Origin: Planctomycetota bacterium
Lineage (GTDB): Bacteria > Planctomycetota > Phycisphaerae > UBA1845 > UTPLA1
Reading direction: 5' to 3'
Assembly (NCBI GenBank): GCA_003576905.1
Contig: QEVG01000001.1
Span: 1-64,000 of the forward strand
DNA length: 64,000 nt
The notes under the pieces: generated by a model
Databases searched by the model: none
Told to the model about the DNA's origin: nothing
The model's input: the letters and a program-made list of their open reading frames with translations, nothing else
Shown: positions 1 through 9,538 of the stretch, in pieces
Numbering within the stretch: the first letter of the stretch is position 1
Layout of the letters: each line of letters begins with the position of its first letter
Program-made: the position numbers and the translations under genes

Positions 1-1
1 G

Positions 2-1396
2 CGGAACCGGTACGGGCCGATCCGGCTGATCGTCCATGGGGCCGGCGTCCTGGAGGACCGGCTGATTCGCGACAAGACACCGGAGCAGTTCCTTAGGGTG
101 TTTGATACGAAGGTGGCCGGTCTTCACAACGTGCTCGACGCCGCCGATCCAGCGGAGCTTCGGCACATCGTGCTTTTCTCGTCGGTGAGCGCGCGATTTG
201 GAAACGCCGGACAATCCGACTACGCGATGGCCAACGAGGTGCTCAACAAGACGGCGCATCGGCTGGCAGCTCACATGCCGGGATGTCGCGTGACATCGAT
301 CAACTGGGGACCGTGGGACGGGGGCATGGTGACGCCGTCGCTGCGGCGTGAATTCTCGAAGCGCGGAGTGGAGTTGATACCGCTGGAGTCGGGCGCAGAG
401 GCGATGGTGGATGAGATGCTGGCGGCCGATCCCGCTGAAGAGGTGGTGATCGGCGCGCCGATCCGGCAGGCCGGGCCGGCGGTCCAGACTCCGGAGGAAG
501 CTCGGACGGGGCATCCGCAGGCGTCGGCAGCGCTAAGCCTCGCCTTTGAGCATCTGCTCGACGTGGAGCGGCACCCTTTCCTCCGCTCGCACATAATCGG
601 GGGGCGACCGGTGTTGCCGCTTGCGATAACACTGGAGTGGCTCGCTCACGCGGCACTGCACGCGAACCCGGGGCTCGTGTTTCACGGGGTTGAAGACATG
701 CGCGTTTTGAGGGCGGCTACTGTGGAGGACGCGGGGCTGCGGCTGGAATTAGCCGTCGGCAGGCCCCGGCGCGACAACGGCACCTTCGCAGTCGAGACTC
801 TTTTGCGGAGCGCGGGCGAGGGGGCGAGAACGCCGGGGTACGCCAGCGCAACCGTGCTGCTGGGCCAGCCGAACGCGGGCGGCCCGTCGGCTCCCGAGTG
901 GCATGACTTGATTGACCGCGCCTACCCGCGCACGATTGATGAGGCTTATGAGGAGCAGCTCTTTCACGGCCCCCACTTCCGGACGATCCAGGAGATTCGC
1001 GGCCTGAGCGACCGGGGAATCGTCGCACGGGTGAGCGGCGCTCCCGCGCCGCGCGAGTGGATGCGCGAACCGCTGCGGGGCGCGTGGATCGCGGACCCGC
1101 TGATGATCGACGCGGCGTTTCAACTTGCGATCCTCTGGTGCCGTGAGGTGATGAACGCGCCGTGTCTGCCGAGCTTTGTGGCCCGGTACCGGCAATACGC
1201 GTCGCTGATGCCGCGCGACGGGGCGACGTGCATATTCGCAGTGCGGGAAGCGGGGAGATCGCGGGTTCGCGCCGATGTCCATTTCATCTCGCCGGACGGC
1301 AAGCTTGCGGCGGAGCTGACGGGCTTTGAGGGGACCATTGACCCGCTGCTGGCCGACGCGTTCCGGCGCAGCGCCAATCCGGCAGCGGCGTACTGA
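2..1396 (+). CDS. PUFA-synthase subunit PfaA/Pfa2-like, C-terminal part (KR and PS-DH), 5'-truncated by window edge
   Basis: The frame is open from the first codon of the window, so this is the tail of a larger protein; the GTG at 98 is internal. The visible 464 residues begin inside a ketoreductase domain (IVHGAGVLEDRLI, then FSSVSARFGN and QSDYAMANE, giving the catalytic Ser, Tyr and Asn of an SDR-type KR). A polyketide-type dehydratase follows: HPFLRSHIIGGRPVLPL holds the HxxxGxxxxP motif near residue 188, and a second half contains DPLMIDAAFQ. KR followed by a terminal PS-DH is the order known for PfaA/Pfa2 of PUFA and related secondary-lipid synthases. The stop lies 7 bases before the next megasynthase start, so the two are surely co-transcribed. 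The KS, acyltransferase and ACP repeats expected upstream are outside the window. Confidence 0.85.
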   Translation, partial: RNRYGPIRLIVHGAGVLEDRLIRDKTPEQFLRVFDTKVAGLHNVLDAADPAELRHIVLFSSVSARFGNAGQSDYAMANEVLNKTAHRLAAHMPGCRVTSINWGPWDGGMVTPSLRREFSKRGVELIPLESGAEAMVDEMLAADPAEEVVIGAPIRQAGPAVQTPEEARTGHPQASAALSLAFEHLLDVERHPFLRSHIIGGRPVLPLAITLEWLAHAALHANPGLVFHGVEDMRVLRAATVEDAGLRLELAVGRPRRDNGTFAVETLLRSAGEGARTPGYASATVLLGQPNAGGPSAPEWHDLIDRAYPRTIDEAYEEQLFHGPHFRTIQEIRGLSDRGIVARVSGAPAPREWMREPLRGAWIADPLMIDAAFQLAILWCREVMNAPCLPSFVARYRQYASLMPRDGATCIFAVREAGRSRVRADVHFISPDGKLAAELTGFEGTIDPLLADAFRRSANPAAAY

Positions 1397-1403
1397 GGGG
1401 GTC

Positions 1404-4400
1404 ATGGCGCACGACGCACGGATCGCCATCGTCGGCCTGGGCGGCATCTTTCCGGGGGCTGAAAACCCGGAGGACTACTGGCGGAATATCGTTGAGAAGC
1501 GCGACCAGACACGCGATGTGCCTGCGGGACGGTGGGTACTCGATCCGCACAAGGCGATTGCCGCAGCCCCCCTGCCGGACAGGGTTTACAGTCTGCGCGG
1601 CTGTTTTGTCAATCCCTTTACGCTGCGACCGGATGGGCTCCTGCTCGATGAGTCGGTCGTCGCGCGGTTGGACCCGATGTATCACATGGCCCTGCATGCC
1701 GCGCGGGACGCCTACCTCGCCGCGCGGATGGATGGGGTGGATCGGTCGCGGATTGGCGTGGTCCTTGCGGCAATCGCCTTGCCAACGGATTCGTCGTCGG
1801 CGATCACGCAGGAACTGCTCGGGCCGCAGATCGAGCGGCTGTTGAAACGGGCGGCGCGAGGCGACTCGGCTTCCACGCGACTCACACACGACGCGGGCGA
1901 GCTTCGGACGCATCCGCTTAACAGCCGGGTTGTGGGTTTTCCGGCTGCACTGGTCGCGCAGGCACTGCGGCTCGGCGGAGGCTGTTACACACTCGACGCG
2001 GCGTGTGCGTCGTCGCTGTACGCGTTGAAGCTGGCCTGCGACGAGCTTCGGGCCGGGCGGGCCGACGCGATGCTTGCGGGCGGTGTTTCGCGACCGGAGT
2101 GTCTTTACACGCAGATGGGTTTTACACAGCTTCGGGCGCTGTCTCCCAGCGGGCGTTGTGCGCCCTTTGACGCCGAGTGCGACGGGCTAATCGTGGGCGA
2201 GGGGGCCGGTGTCGTCGTCCTTAAGCGGCTGGAGGACGCGCTGCGCGACGGCGATCGTGTGTACGCGGTCGTTCGCGGAGTCGGACTTTCGAATGACATC
2301 GGCGGAAGCCTGCTGGCCCCGGACAGCGAAGGACAGCTTCGGGCGATGCGGGCTGCTTATGCGCAGGCGGGCTGGGCCCCGGACGCGGTGGACCTTATTG
2401 AGTGTCACGGAACGGGCACTCCGACGGGTGACGCGGTGGAGGCAAGGAGCCTGCGTGCGCTGTGGCAGGGGCTGGACGGGCCGGTCGGCCGATGCCCGAT
2501 CGGATCGGTAAAATCGATGATCGGCCACCTGCTGACCGCGGCGGGCGCAGCGGGGCTGATCAAGGTGCTTCTGGGGATGCGCGAAGGCGTGCTGCCGCCG
2601 TCGATCAATTATCGGGATCATGGCGACGTCATCCCACTGGGCGGGAGCCCATTCCGGGTGCAGACGAAGGCGGAGGAATGGAATCGGCGCGCGGCCGCTC
2701 CCCGGCGGGCGGCGGTAAGCGCGTTCGGTTTCGGCGGAATCAACGCGCACGTCCTGCTGGAGGAGTGGGCGGACTCAGAAAAGCCCCGTGGGCGTTCGGC
2801 ACGCGGGGATACGTCCGGGGGGGACGCGCGCACGGCCGAGAATGCCAAGCGCGCCGAAGGCGAACGGGAAGCCGCGGGTGAGGCGGTTGCCATTGTTGGA
2901 ATGGCGGCGAAGTACGCCGGGGCGGAATCGCTCGACGCATTTGCTGAGTTGATTCTTGGCGACATGCCTTTCACCGAATCACGTCGTGCAGGAGGGACGG
3001 ACCCCAAGTCCGGCGCTGCGAACGGACACATGGAAGGCTCGCCGGGAGATGTATTGAAGCTTGCGGGCCTTGAGATTCCTGCCGGGAGGTTCCGCATCCC
3101 CCCCGCCGAGCTGCCTGAAATCCTTCCGCAGCAACTGCTCATGCTTGAGGTTGCCGCGAACGCATTGGAGGACGCGGGTATTCCTCTCCGCGCGCCCCGC
3201 CCCGATGCGGCCGCAGTGATTGGTCTGGCGCTGGATTTCAATACGACGAACTTTCACCTGCGCTGGTGGCTGCCGGGCCAGGCGCGGCGGCTGGCTCGCG
3301 CGATCGGCATTGAATTGACGAGTGACGAGGAGGCGGCCTGGGTCGAGCGAATGCTCGCGGGAATGCCCCCGGCACTGAATGCGACGCGAACACTCGGAGC
3401 GCTGGGCGGCATGATCGCAAGCCGGATTGCGCGGGAATTCCAGTTCGGCGGGCCCAGCTTCGGAGTGTCGTGCGACGAAGCATCGGGGCTGCGGGCGCTG
3501 GAGATCGCGGTGCGGGGGCTTCGGGCGGGTGAGATCAGCATGGCGGTTGTCGGTGCGGTGGACCTTTCGGGTGATCCACGAGCGGTGGCCGCCACGTGTA
3601 TCGGCGAGACGTCGGTGAACGGGCGGAGGGCGAACGGCTGGATGATCGGCGAAGGGGCCGGTGCGATAGTGCTGAGGCGATTAGCGGACGCCAAGCGCGA
3701 CGGCAACCACGTTTACGCGGTGATAAAGGGCGTGGGGTCGGCGTGCGAGACCCACCACGGTGGCGAGGGCGCATTGGAGCGGGCCCTTCAGGGAGCTTGC
3801 AAGGATGGAGGCGTGCGGGCGGATGGCATCGACCTGTTTGAGGCGGACGCGGCCTGCGAGCCCGCGATCATTGCGCGGGGGTTGGAGACTATCGATCATC
3901 TCATTGAGCGGAGCGACAACCCCGCGGCCGTTGGCTCGGTGCGCGAGCTCATCGGACGGGCGGGAGCGGCGGCGGGAATTGCCGCGCTGGTCAAGGCCGT
4001 CATTTGTCTTGATCGCACTCTGATTCCGCCGGCGCGCCTGTCGATCCAAGGCGCGAAGGCCGACACCAGCGTGCATGCGCCGCGCGAGACGCAATTTTGG
4101 TGGAAGGATCGGAAGGACGGCCCGCGCCGGGCAGCCGTCGGTTGCTGTAGTTCGGACGGGAACCATGTGTTCGCCGTGCTGGAGGACGCAACCCGCGCCC
4201 ATCGCCGATCGGGGCCGCCGCGGGGAACCAGACTGCCCGTCGGCGCGTTCGCAGTGGCGGCCGCCGACGTACGAGGACTGATTGACGGGCTGAACCGACT
4301 TGAAGCGGCATTGCACGCCGGGCCGGACGATATCGCCTCGCTCGCGGCGAAGTGGGCGAGCGAGAGTGAGCCGGCCCGCGCGACGGGGTCTATGTGCGTC

Positions 4401-7400
4401 GCCGTCGTCGGGGCGAACCGGCGCGAGGTGATCGCACGGTGCGAGGCGGGCCGGCACACGCTTCGACGCTCACCGGAGTCGAGACTCGATGGCGCCGACG
4501 GTGTTTTCTTCGAGCCGCGGCCGCCCGCGGGCCGCGGGCAGGTGGCATTTGTGTATCCCGGCTCGGGGAATCACTATCTCGGAATGGGCCGCGAGCTTGC
4601 GGCGCGCTTCCCTGACGTTGCGCGGCGGCTCGAACTGGAAAGCGAGTTGCAGGCGAGCCAGGTCTGTCCGCGCTTGCTCGTGCCACAGCGGATCGACTGG
4701 CCGGACGGATGGCGCGCCGAAGCCGAATCGGCAGTGTCAGAGAACATAGAACAGTTGATCTTCGGACAGGTCTCGTTCGGTGTGTTCATGACCGACGTGC
4801 TGCGCGGAGCGGGCGTGCGGCCCGACGCGGTCCTCGGGTACAGCCTCGGAGAATCGGCCGGGCTCTTTGCGCTGCGAGCATGGCCCGATCGCGACGAGAT
4901 GTTTCGTCGCATGCGGGCGTCCTCACTGTTCAAGTCCGAACTCGCCGGCCCGCGGAGGGCGCTTCAGACGGCTTGGGGCCTGCCGGCGGACGACGCGATG
5001 ACCTGGTCCGTGGCGGTCGTTGCCCGGCCGGCGGAGGAAGTGCGCGCAGCGCTCAGGGACGAGGCGCGCGTCCGGCTGCTGATCGTGAACACGCCGGAGG
5101 AATGCGTGATCGGCGGGCTGGGCGAGGCCATTCACCGCGTCGCCCGAAAGCTGGGCCGACGCGCGATTTCCGTGGACGGCGTGCCGACCGTGCACTGCGA
5201 TGCGGCGCGCGTCGTAGAGCAGGCGTATCGCGAACTGCACTTGATGACGACGACGCCGCCGGTGGGCGTCCGCTTCTACAGCGCGGCCTCCGGCCGCACG
5301 TACGATGTAACGCGGGAAGCTGCGGCGGAGTCCATTACAGCTCAGGCCCTGCACGGGTTTGATTTCCCGGCGCTGGTCGAACGAGCCTATGCGGACGGCG
5401 TAAGGCTATTCGTGGAAGTCGGACCTCAGGCGTCATGCACGCGCATGATCGACCGGATATTACGGGGCAGGGAATACTTCGCGCGATCGGCCTCGGGGCG
5501 GGCGGAATGCGAGATTGCAAGTCTCATGGAGTTGCTTGCGGCTTTGGCGGCGAATGGAGTGCCGATCGATTTCAAAGCGGTCTTTCCGGAGCGAGAGCGA
5601 ACACGGGGCGGACGTGCGGCGGAACCCATCAAGACCGTGCATATCCCCATCGGGGCGTTGCTACCGGATGAACTGCCTCTTCCCATTACCCAACCCACTG
5701 AAAGGGCCCGGGACCCGCGGACGCGCGTAGCCGAGGCGGCCCCACGCATGGCGGTCGCGCCGACGGAGTTGCTTCCGGTCGGGGCGACCACAGCAGATAG
5801 AGCCCTTCGAGATGCACTTTCGGCTACTGCCGCATCGACGGCGGCGGCGCACGGTGCGTTCCTGAGGTTCAGCGAGGCGGCGGCGCACGGGTTAACGGCG
5901 GCGCTGGCTTGGCAGTCGCAGTTGCTGCAATCGGGGGCAGGCGCGACAGGACCAACCGGCTGGGTCATCGGGAATGCATCGGGAAAGTTCGCGGAGCCTT
6001 TCCTGGGCGCTGACACAATGGCGCCCAGATGCAATCCGCGTTTGCCCGAGGGTGAAACGGGCCGGGGCGAAGATGCACCGGCGTTTGATCGAGCGATGTG
6101 CCTCGAATTTGCGAGGGGCAGCGTTGTGCGCGTGCTCGGCCCGGAGTTCGCCGAAGTAGACAGGCATCCGACGCGGGTGCGCCTGCCGGATGAGCCGCTC
6201 ATGCTGGTCGACCGCATCGTTTCGGTCGAGGGGTGCAAGGGCAGGCTTGGGCCAGGCCGCGTGGTCACGGAACATGAAGTACGCCCGGGGGCGTGGTACC
6301 TCGACGGGGGCAAGGCGCCAATCTGCATTACCGTGGAGGCAGGCCAGGCGGACCTGTTTCTATCGGGGTATCTCGGCATCGACTTTGTGACGAAGGGACT
6401 TCGCACGTATCGCCTGCTCGACGCGACCGTGACGCTGCATCGCGGACTGCCGGAGCCGGGCGAGGTAATTCGCTACGACATCCGCATCAATCGATTCGTC
6501 CGACAGGGCGAGACGTATCTCTTCTTTTTCGAGTTTGACGGGACGATTGACGGAGTGCCGGTGCTGACGATGCGGAACGGCTGCGCCGGGTTCTTTACAC
6601 AGGCGGAAACGAGAGCGGCGCACGGGCTGGTGCTGCGGCCGGAGGAGAAAGCGCCGGCAGCGGGAAAGGTTGCCGGCGCGTATTCTTCGCTTATTGATCC
6701 CGCCTGGCCGGGCACACCGGCCGCGGAAGGGCCGGCACCTGAGGCGTATGGAGACGAGCGGCTGGCGGCGCTGCGCCGCGGAGATCTCGCCGGGTGCTTC
6801 GGGGAATCGTTCGCGGGGCTGGGGCTAAGTGATCCGCTTCGGCTGCCTGTCGGTCGCATGAAGCTGATTGACCGCGTCAACTCACTGGAGCCTTGCGGTG
6901 GTCGATTCGGGTTGGGAAGGATCGTGGCGGAGGCGGACATACACCCGGACGACTGGTTCCTGACCTGTCATTTCGTGGATGACTTGGTGATGCCGGGCAC
7001 GCTGATGTACGAGTGCTGCGTGCATGCGCTTCGATTCTTCCTCTTACGCGTGGGATGGGTCGGCGAGCAGGCGGGCGTGTGCTATGAACCGGTGCAGGGC
7101 GTGGCGAGCTCGCTTCGGTGTCGCGGGCCGGTAACTCCGCAGACGAAGAAGGCCACGTACCAGGTTGACATCAAGGAAGTTGGATATCGAGACGGCCCGG
7201 CGGGCAGGGACGGGCAGCCGACAAGAGTTCCGTACGTCCTAGCCGATGCGCTGATGTTTGCCGACGGGGTTCCGATCGTGCAAATGGTGAATATGTCGCT
7301 GCAACCGACGGGGCTGACTCAGGAAGCCCTCGAGGCCACATGGCACATGCGTCGGAAGCCCGCAGCGTCGCAGGCCGTGTTGCCGCGCGCGGCACCAGCG

Positions 7401-8609
7401 GCGCGGCCAGTATTCACCCGTGAACAGATTCTGGCATTCGCGGTGGGCCGGCCGTCCGATTGCTTCGGGCCGAAGTACGCGGAGTTTGATGAGTTGCGTC
7501 GAGTGGCGCGACTTCCGGGGCCCCCCTACCAGTTCCTCGACCGCGTGACGTACGTCGAGCCGGCGGCGTTCGAATTGAAACCGGGCGGATGGATCGAGGC
7601 GGAATATGACGTTCCGCCGGATGCATGGTACTTTGCGGCGAACCGGCAGCCGACGATGCCCTTCGCCGTGCTGCTTGAGGCGGCGCTTCAGCCGTGCGGG
7701 TTTCTGGCGGCGTACGCGGGGTCGGCACTGACGAGTGCGGTGGATCTGTCGTTTCGAAATCTCGGGGGCCGGGCGGTTTTGCATGAGGAGATCGGCCCGG
7801 ACGGCGGGACTCTGCGGACGCGCGTGCGCATGACGAATGTCTCGCGGGCCGGCGGCATGATCATTCAAAACTTCGACATGCAGATGCGACGTGGCGAGCG
7901 GATTGTCTATGAGGGCACGACGTCGTTCGGTTTCTTCTCTGCCGAGGCCCTGGCCCGACAAGTCGGAATCCGGGATGCGGGTGGACGGCTGTATGTCCCG
8001 ACGGCAGCGGAATTGGAACGGGCCAGGTGCCTGGAGCTTGCGGACGAACCCCCTTACGAGCCGGGCGATGCCTATGAGAGCTTCGGTGAAGAGATCGACG
8101 TAGTTGCGAATGGACGGCCATGTCGATTGAAGGCGCGGCTTCCGGCTCGGGCGTTTCGAATGATCGACCGGGTAGATGTGCTCTTGCGCGACGGCGGGCC
8201 GCACGGACTTGGTTTTATCAAGGGGTCCACACGGGTTGATCCGTCGGCGTGGTTTTTCAAGGCGCACTTTTACCAGGACCCGGTGTGGCCGGGGTCGCTG
8301 GGATTGGAATCCTTTCAGCAACTATTGAAGGTGTACATGATTGAACATTGGCCTGTAGCCGCCGCAAGCCATCGCTTTGAGAGCATCGCGGTGGGACAGG
8401 CACATGAGTGGGCGTACCGGGGGCAAATTGTCCCGGCCAATCGGGACGTTGAAGTACAGGCAGTGATCAAACGTCGGGACGATGGTGAGAGCCCCACGGT
8501 AATTGCCGACGGGCTTTTGTCCGTGGACGGTGTTATCATCTATGAGATGAAAGATTTCGGGCTTCGGCTGGTTCGCGGCCGGGCGGGGATCGGCGGCGAG
8601 CGGGTGTAA
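1404..8609 (+). CDS. PUFA/secondary-lipid synthase PfaC/Pfa3-like: KS-CLF-AT-DH-DH
   Basis: A 2,401-residue iterative megasynthase subunit. Residues 1-460 are a ketosynthase with the full triad: Cys201 in DAACASS, His335 in HGTGT, His375 in IGHLLTAAG. Residues about 490-930 are a second KS fold with SCDEASGL where the nucleophile should be and no HGTGT, i.e. a chain-length-factor-like domain. Residues about 1045-1380 are an acyltransferase with GYSLGE (Ser1147). Four hot-dog modules follow (about 1590, 1810, 2030 and 2240 onward), each starting with an RLP...DRV-type strand; the second (CHFVDDLVMPG, His1856) and fourth (AHFYQDPVWPG, His2288) keep the FabA-type catalytic His, so they form two double-hot-dog dehydratases. 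This order matches Pfa3 of myxobacteria except that no acylglycerolphosphate acyltransferase is fused. The ATG at 1404 is chosen because the KS begins immediately (ARIAIVGLGGIFPGA); the frame is open further upstream but overlaps the previous gene. Product (PUFA or another polyene lipid) cannot be read from sequence. Confidence 0.88.
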   Translation: MAHDARIAIVGLGGIFPGAENPEDYWRNIVEKRDQTRDVPAGRWVLDPHKAIAAAPLPDRVYSLRGCFVNPFTLRPDGLLLDESVVARLDPMYHMALHAARDAYLAARMDGVDRSRIGVVLAAIALPTDSSSAITQELLGPQIERLLKRAARGDSASTRLTHDAGELRTHPLNSRVVGFPAALVAQALRLGGGCYTLDAACASSLYALKLACDELRAGRADAMLAGGVSRPECLYTQMGFTQLRALSPSGRCAPFDAECDGLIVGEGAGVVVLKRLEDALRDGDRVYAVVRGVGLSNDIGGSLLAPDSEGQLRAMRAAYAQAGWAPDAVDLIECHGTGTPTGDAVEARSLRALWQGLDGPVGRCPIGSVKSMIGHLLTAAGAAGLIKVLLGMREGVLPPSINYRDHGDVIPLGGSPFRVQTKAEEWNRRAAAPRRAAVSAFGFGGINAHVLLEEWADSEKPRGRSARGDTSGGDARTAENAKRAEGEREAAGEAVAIVGMAAKYAGAESLDAFAELILGDMPFTESRRAGGTDPKSGAANGHMEGSPGDVLKLAGLEIPAGRFRIPPAELPEILPQQLLMLEVAANALEDAGIPLRAPRPDAAAVIGLALDFNTTNFHLRWWLPGQARRLARAIGIELTSDEEAAWVERMLAGMPPALNATRTLGALGGMIASRIAREFQFGGPSFGVSCDEASGLRALEIAVRGLRAGEISMAVVGAVDLSGDPRAVAATCIGETSVNGRRANGWMIGEGAGAIVLRRLADAKRDGNHVYAVIKGVGSACETHHGGEGALERALQGACKDGGVRADGIDLFEADAACEPAIIARGLETIDHLIERSDNPAAVGSVRELIGRAGAAAGIAALVKAVICLDRTLIPPARLSIQGAKADTSVHAPRETQFWWKDRKDGPRRAAVGCCSSDGNHVFAVLEDATRAHRRSGPPRGTRLPVGAFAVAAADVRGLIDGLNRLEAALHAGPDDIASLAAKWASESEPARATGSMCVAVVGANRREVIARCEAGRHTLRRSPESRLDGADGVFFEPRPPAGRGQVAFVYPGSGNHYLGMGRELAARFPDVARRLELESELQASQVCPRLLVPQRIDWPDGWRAEAESAVSENIEQLIFGQVSFGVFMTDVLRGAGVRPDAVLGYSLGESAGLFALRAWPDRDEMFRRMRASSLFKSELAGPRRALQTAWGLPADDAMTWSVAVVARPAEEVRAALRDEARVRLLIVNTPEECVIGGLGEAIHRVARKLGRRAISVDGVPTVHCDAARVVEQAYRELHLMTTTPPVGVRFYSAASGRTYDVTREAAAESITAQALHGFDFPALVERAYADGVRLFVEVGPQASCTRMIDRILRGREYFARSASGRAECEIASLMELLAALAANGVPIDFKAVFPERERTRGGRAAEPIKTVHIPIGALLPDELPLPITQPTERARDPRTRVAEAAPRMAVAPTELLPVGATTADRALRDALSATAASTAAAHGAFLRFSEAAAHGLTAALAWQSQLLQSGAGATGPTGWVIGNASGKFAEPFLGADTMAPRCNPRLPEGETGRGEDAPAFDRAMCLEFARGSVVRVLGPEFAEVDRHPTRVRLPDEPLMLVDRIVSVEGCKGRLGPGRVVTEHEVRPGAWYLDGGKAPICITVEAGQADLFLSGYLGIDFVTKGLRTYRLLDATVTLHRGLPEPGEVIRYDIRINRFVRQGETYLFFFEFDGTIDGVPVLTMRNGCAGFFTQAETRAAHGLVLRPEEKAPAAGKVAGAYSSLIDPAWPGTPAAEGPAPEAYGDERLAALRRGDLAGCFGESFAGLGLSDPLRLPVGRMKLIDRVNSLEPCGGRFGLGRIVAEADIHPDDWFLTCHFVDDLVMPGTLMYECCVHALRFFLLRVGWVGEQAGVCYEPVQGVASSLRCRGPVTPQTKKATYQVDIKEVGYRDGPAGRDGQPTRVPYVLADALMFADGVPIVQMVNMSLQPTGLTQEALEATWHMRRKPAASQAVLPRAAPAARPVFTREQILAFAVGRPSDCFGPKYAEFDELRRVARLPGPPYQFLDRVTYVEPAAFELKPGGWIEAEYDVPPDAWYFAANRQPTMPFAVLLEAALQPCGFLAAYAGSALTSAVDLSFRNLGGRAVLHEEIGPDGGTLRTRVRMTNVSRAGGMIIQNFDMQMRRGERIVYEGTTSFGFFSAEALARQVGIRDAGGRLYVPTAAELERARCLELADEPPYEPGDAYESFGEEIDVVANGRPCRLKARLPARAFRMIDRVDVLLRDGGPHGLGFIKGSTRVDPSAWFFKAHFYQDPVWPGSLGLESFQQLLKVYMIEHWPVAAASHRFESIAVGQAHEWAYRGQIVPANRDVEVQAVIKRRDDGESPTVIADGLLSVDGVIIYEMKDFGLRLVRGRAGIGGERV

Positions 8610-8617
8610 ATAGGACT

Positions 8618-9538
8618 ATGGGGAACGCAAAGCGAACATTTGAATTCACTAAGATGCACGGCATCAGCAACGACTATGTCTATGTCGATTGCTTCAAGCA
8701 GTCCCTCGATGGTGTCGATCTGCCCGCCCTTTCGCGCGAGGTAAGCGATCGGCATCGGGGGATCGGATCGGACGGGCTGATTCTAATCGCTCCCCCTTCA
8801 CCGGGCGTGAAGGCGGACGTTCGGATGGAGATGTACAACGCCGACGGTTCGCGGGGCGAGATGTGCGGCAACGGGATTCGGTGTGTCGCCAAGTACGCCG
8901 TGGACTACGGGCTGTTGCGCAGCGGGGCCGGGGGAGCAACTTCCGCCGCAGTCGTCGCTTCCCTGCTGGTCGAGACCGATCGCGGCGTTCTGGGCGTGAC
9001 GGCTTTTCGAGGAAGTGACGGCCGCGTCGAGCGCGTGCGCGTGGACATGGGCGCGCCGATCCTTCGTCCTCGGGATATTCCGGTGGAACTGCCCGGAGAA
9101 CGGTGCGTGCGACACCCGCTGGAGGTCGGGGGCCGGCGGTTCGCGCTGACCTGCGTGTCGATGGGCAATCCGCATGTGGTATTGTTCGTGGATGACCTCG
9201 CCGGGATCGACCTTCCTCGACTCGGTCCGTTGTTCGAGCGGCACCCGTTGTTTCCAAAACGTGTGAACGTGCATTTTGCGCAGGTCCATTCGAGATCAGA
9301 GGCGACGATGCGAACGTGGGAGCGCGGCAGCGGAATCACGATGGCCTGTGGCACCGGGGCGTGCGCCGTGCTCGTGGCAGGCGTTTTGGAAGACAAGCTA
9401 GCCCGCGACGCGACGCTGCACCTGCCGGGCGGCGACCTGCGGATCGAATGGCCGGAGGGCGAGAACGGGCGGGCTTCGGTCTTTAAGACAGGTCCCGCGG
9501 TCGAGGTCTTCAGCGGGGTCTGGCGAGGCGCGGCGTGA
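8618..9538 (+). CDS. dapF: diaminopimelate epimerase
   Basis: Interconverts LL- and meso-diaminopimelate in the cytoplasm, the penultimate step to lysine and the source of meso-DAP for peptidoglycan. The 306-residue protein shows KMHGISNDYVY near the start, the first catalytic Cys in MCGNGIRC (about residue 87) and the second in ACGTGACA (about 246), the two Cys that act as the acid/base pair. Length is slightly above the usual 270-280. It starts 8 bases after the PfaC-like gene stops and its own stop overlaps the ispF start, so a housekeeping lysine/cell-wall gene rides in the lipid-synthase transcript. Confidence 0.95.
   Translation: MGNAKRTFEFTKMHGISNDYVYVDCFKQSLDGVDLPALSREVSDRHRGIGSDGLILIAPPSPGVKADVRMEMYNADGSRGEMCGNGIRCVAKYAVDYGLLRSGAGGATSAAVVASLLVETDRGVLGVTAFRGSDGRVERVRVDMGAPILRPRDIPVELPGERCVRHPLEVGGRRFALTCVSMGNPHVVLFVDDLAGIDLPRLGPLFERHPLFPKRVNVHFAQVHSRSEATMRTWERGSGITMACGTGACAVLVAGVLEDKLARDATLHLPGGDLRIEWPEGENGRASVFKTGPAVEVFSGVWRGAA

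Noticed and set aside
749-1447. Long minus-strand frame over the PfaA-like gene end
   Set aside because: Antisense shadow in GC-rich coding DNA; no homology or start signal.
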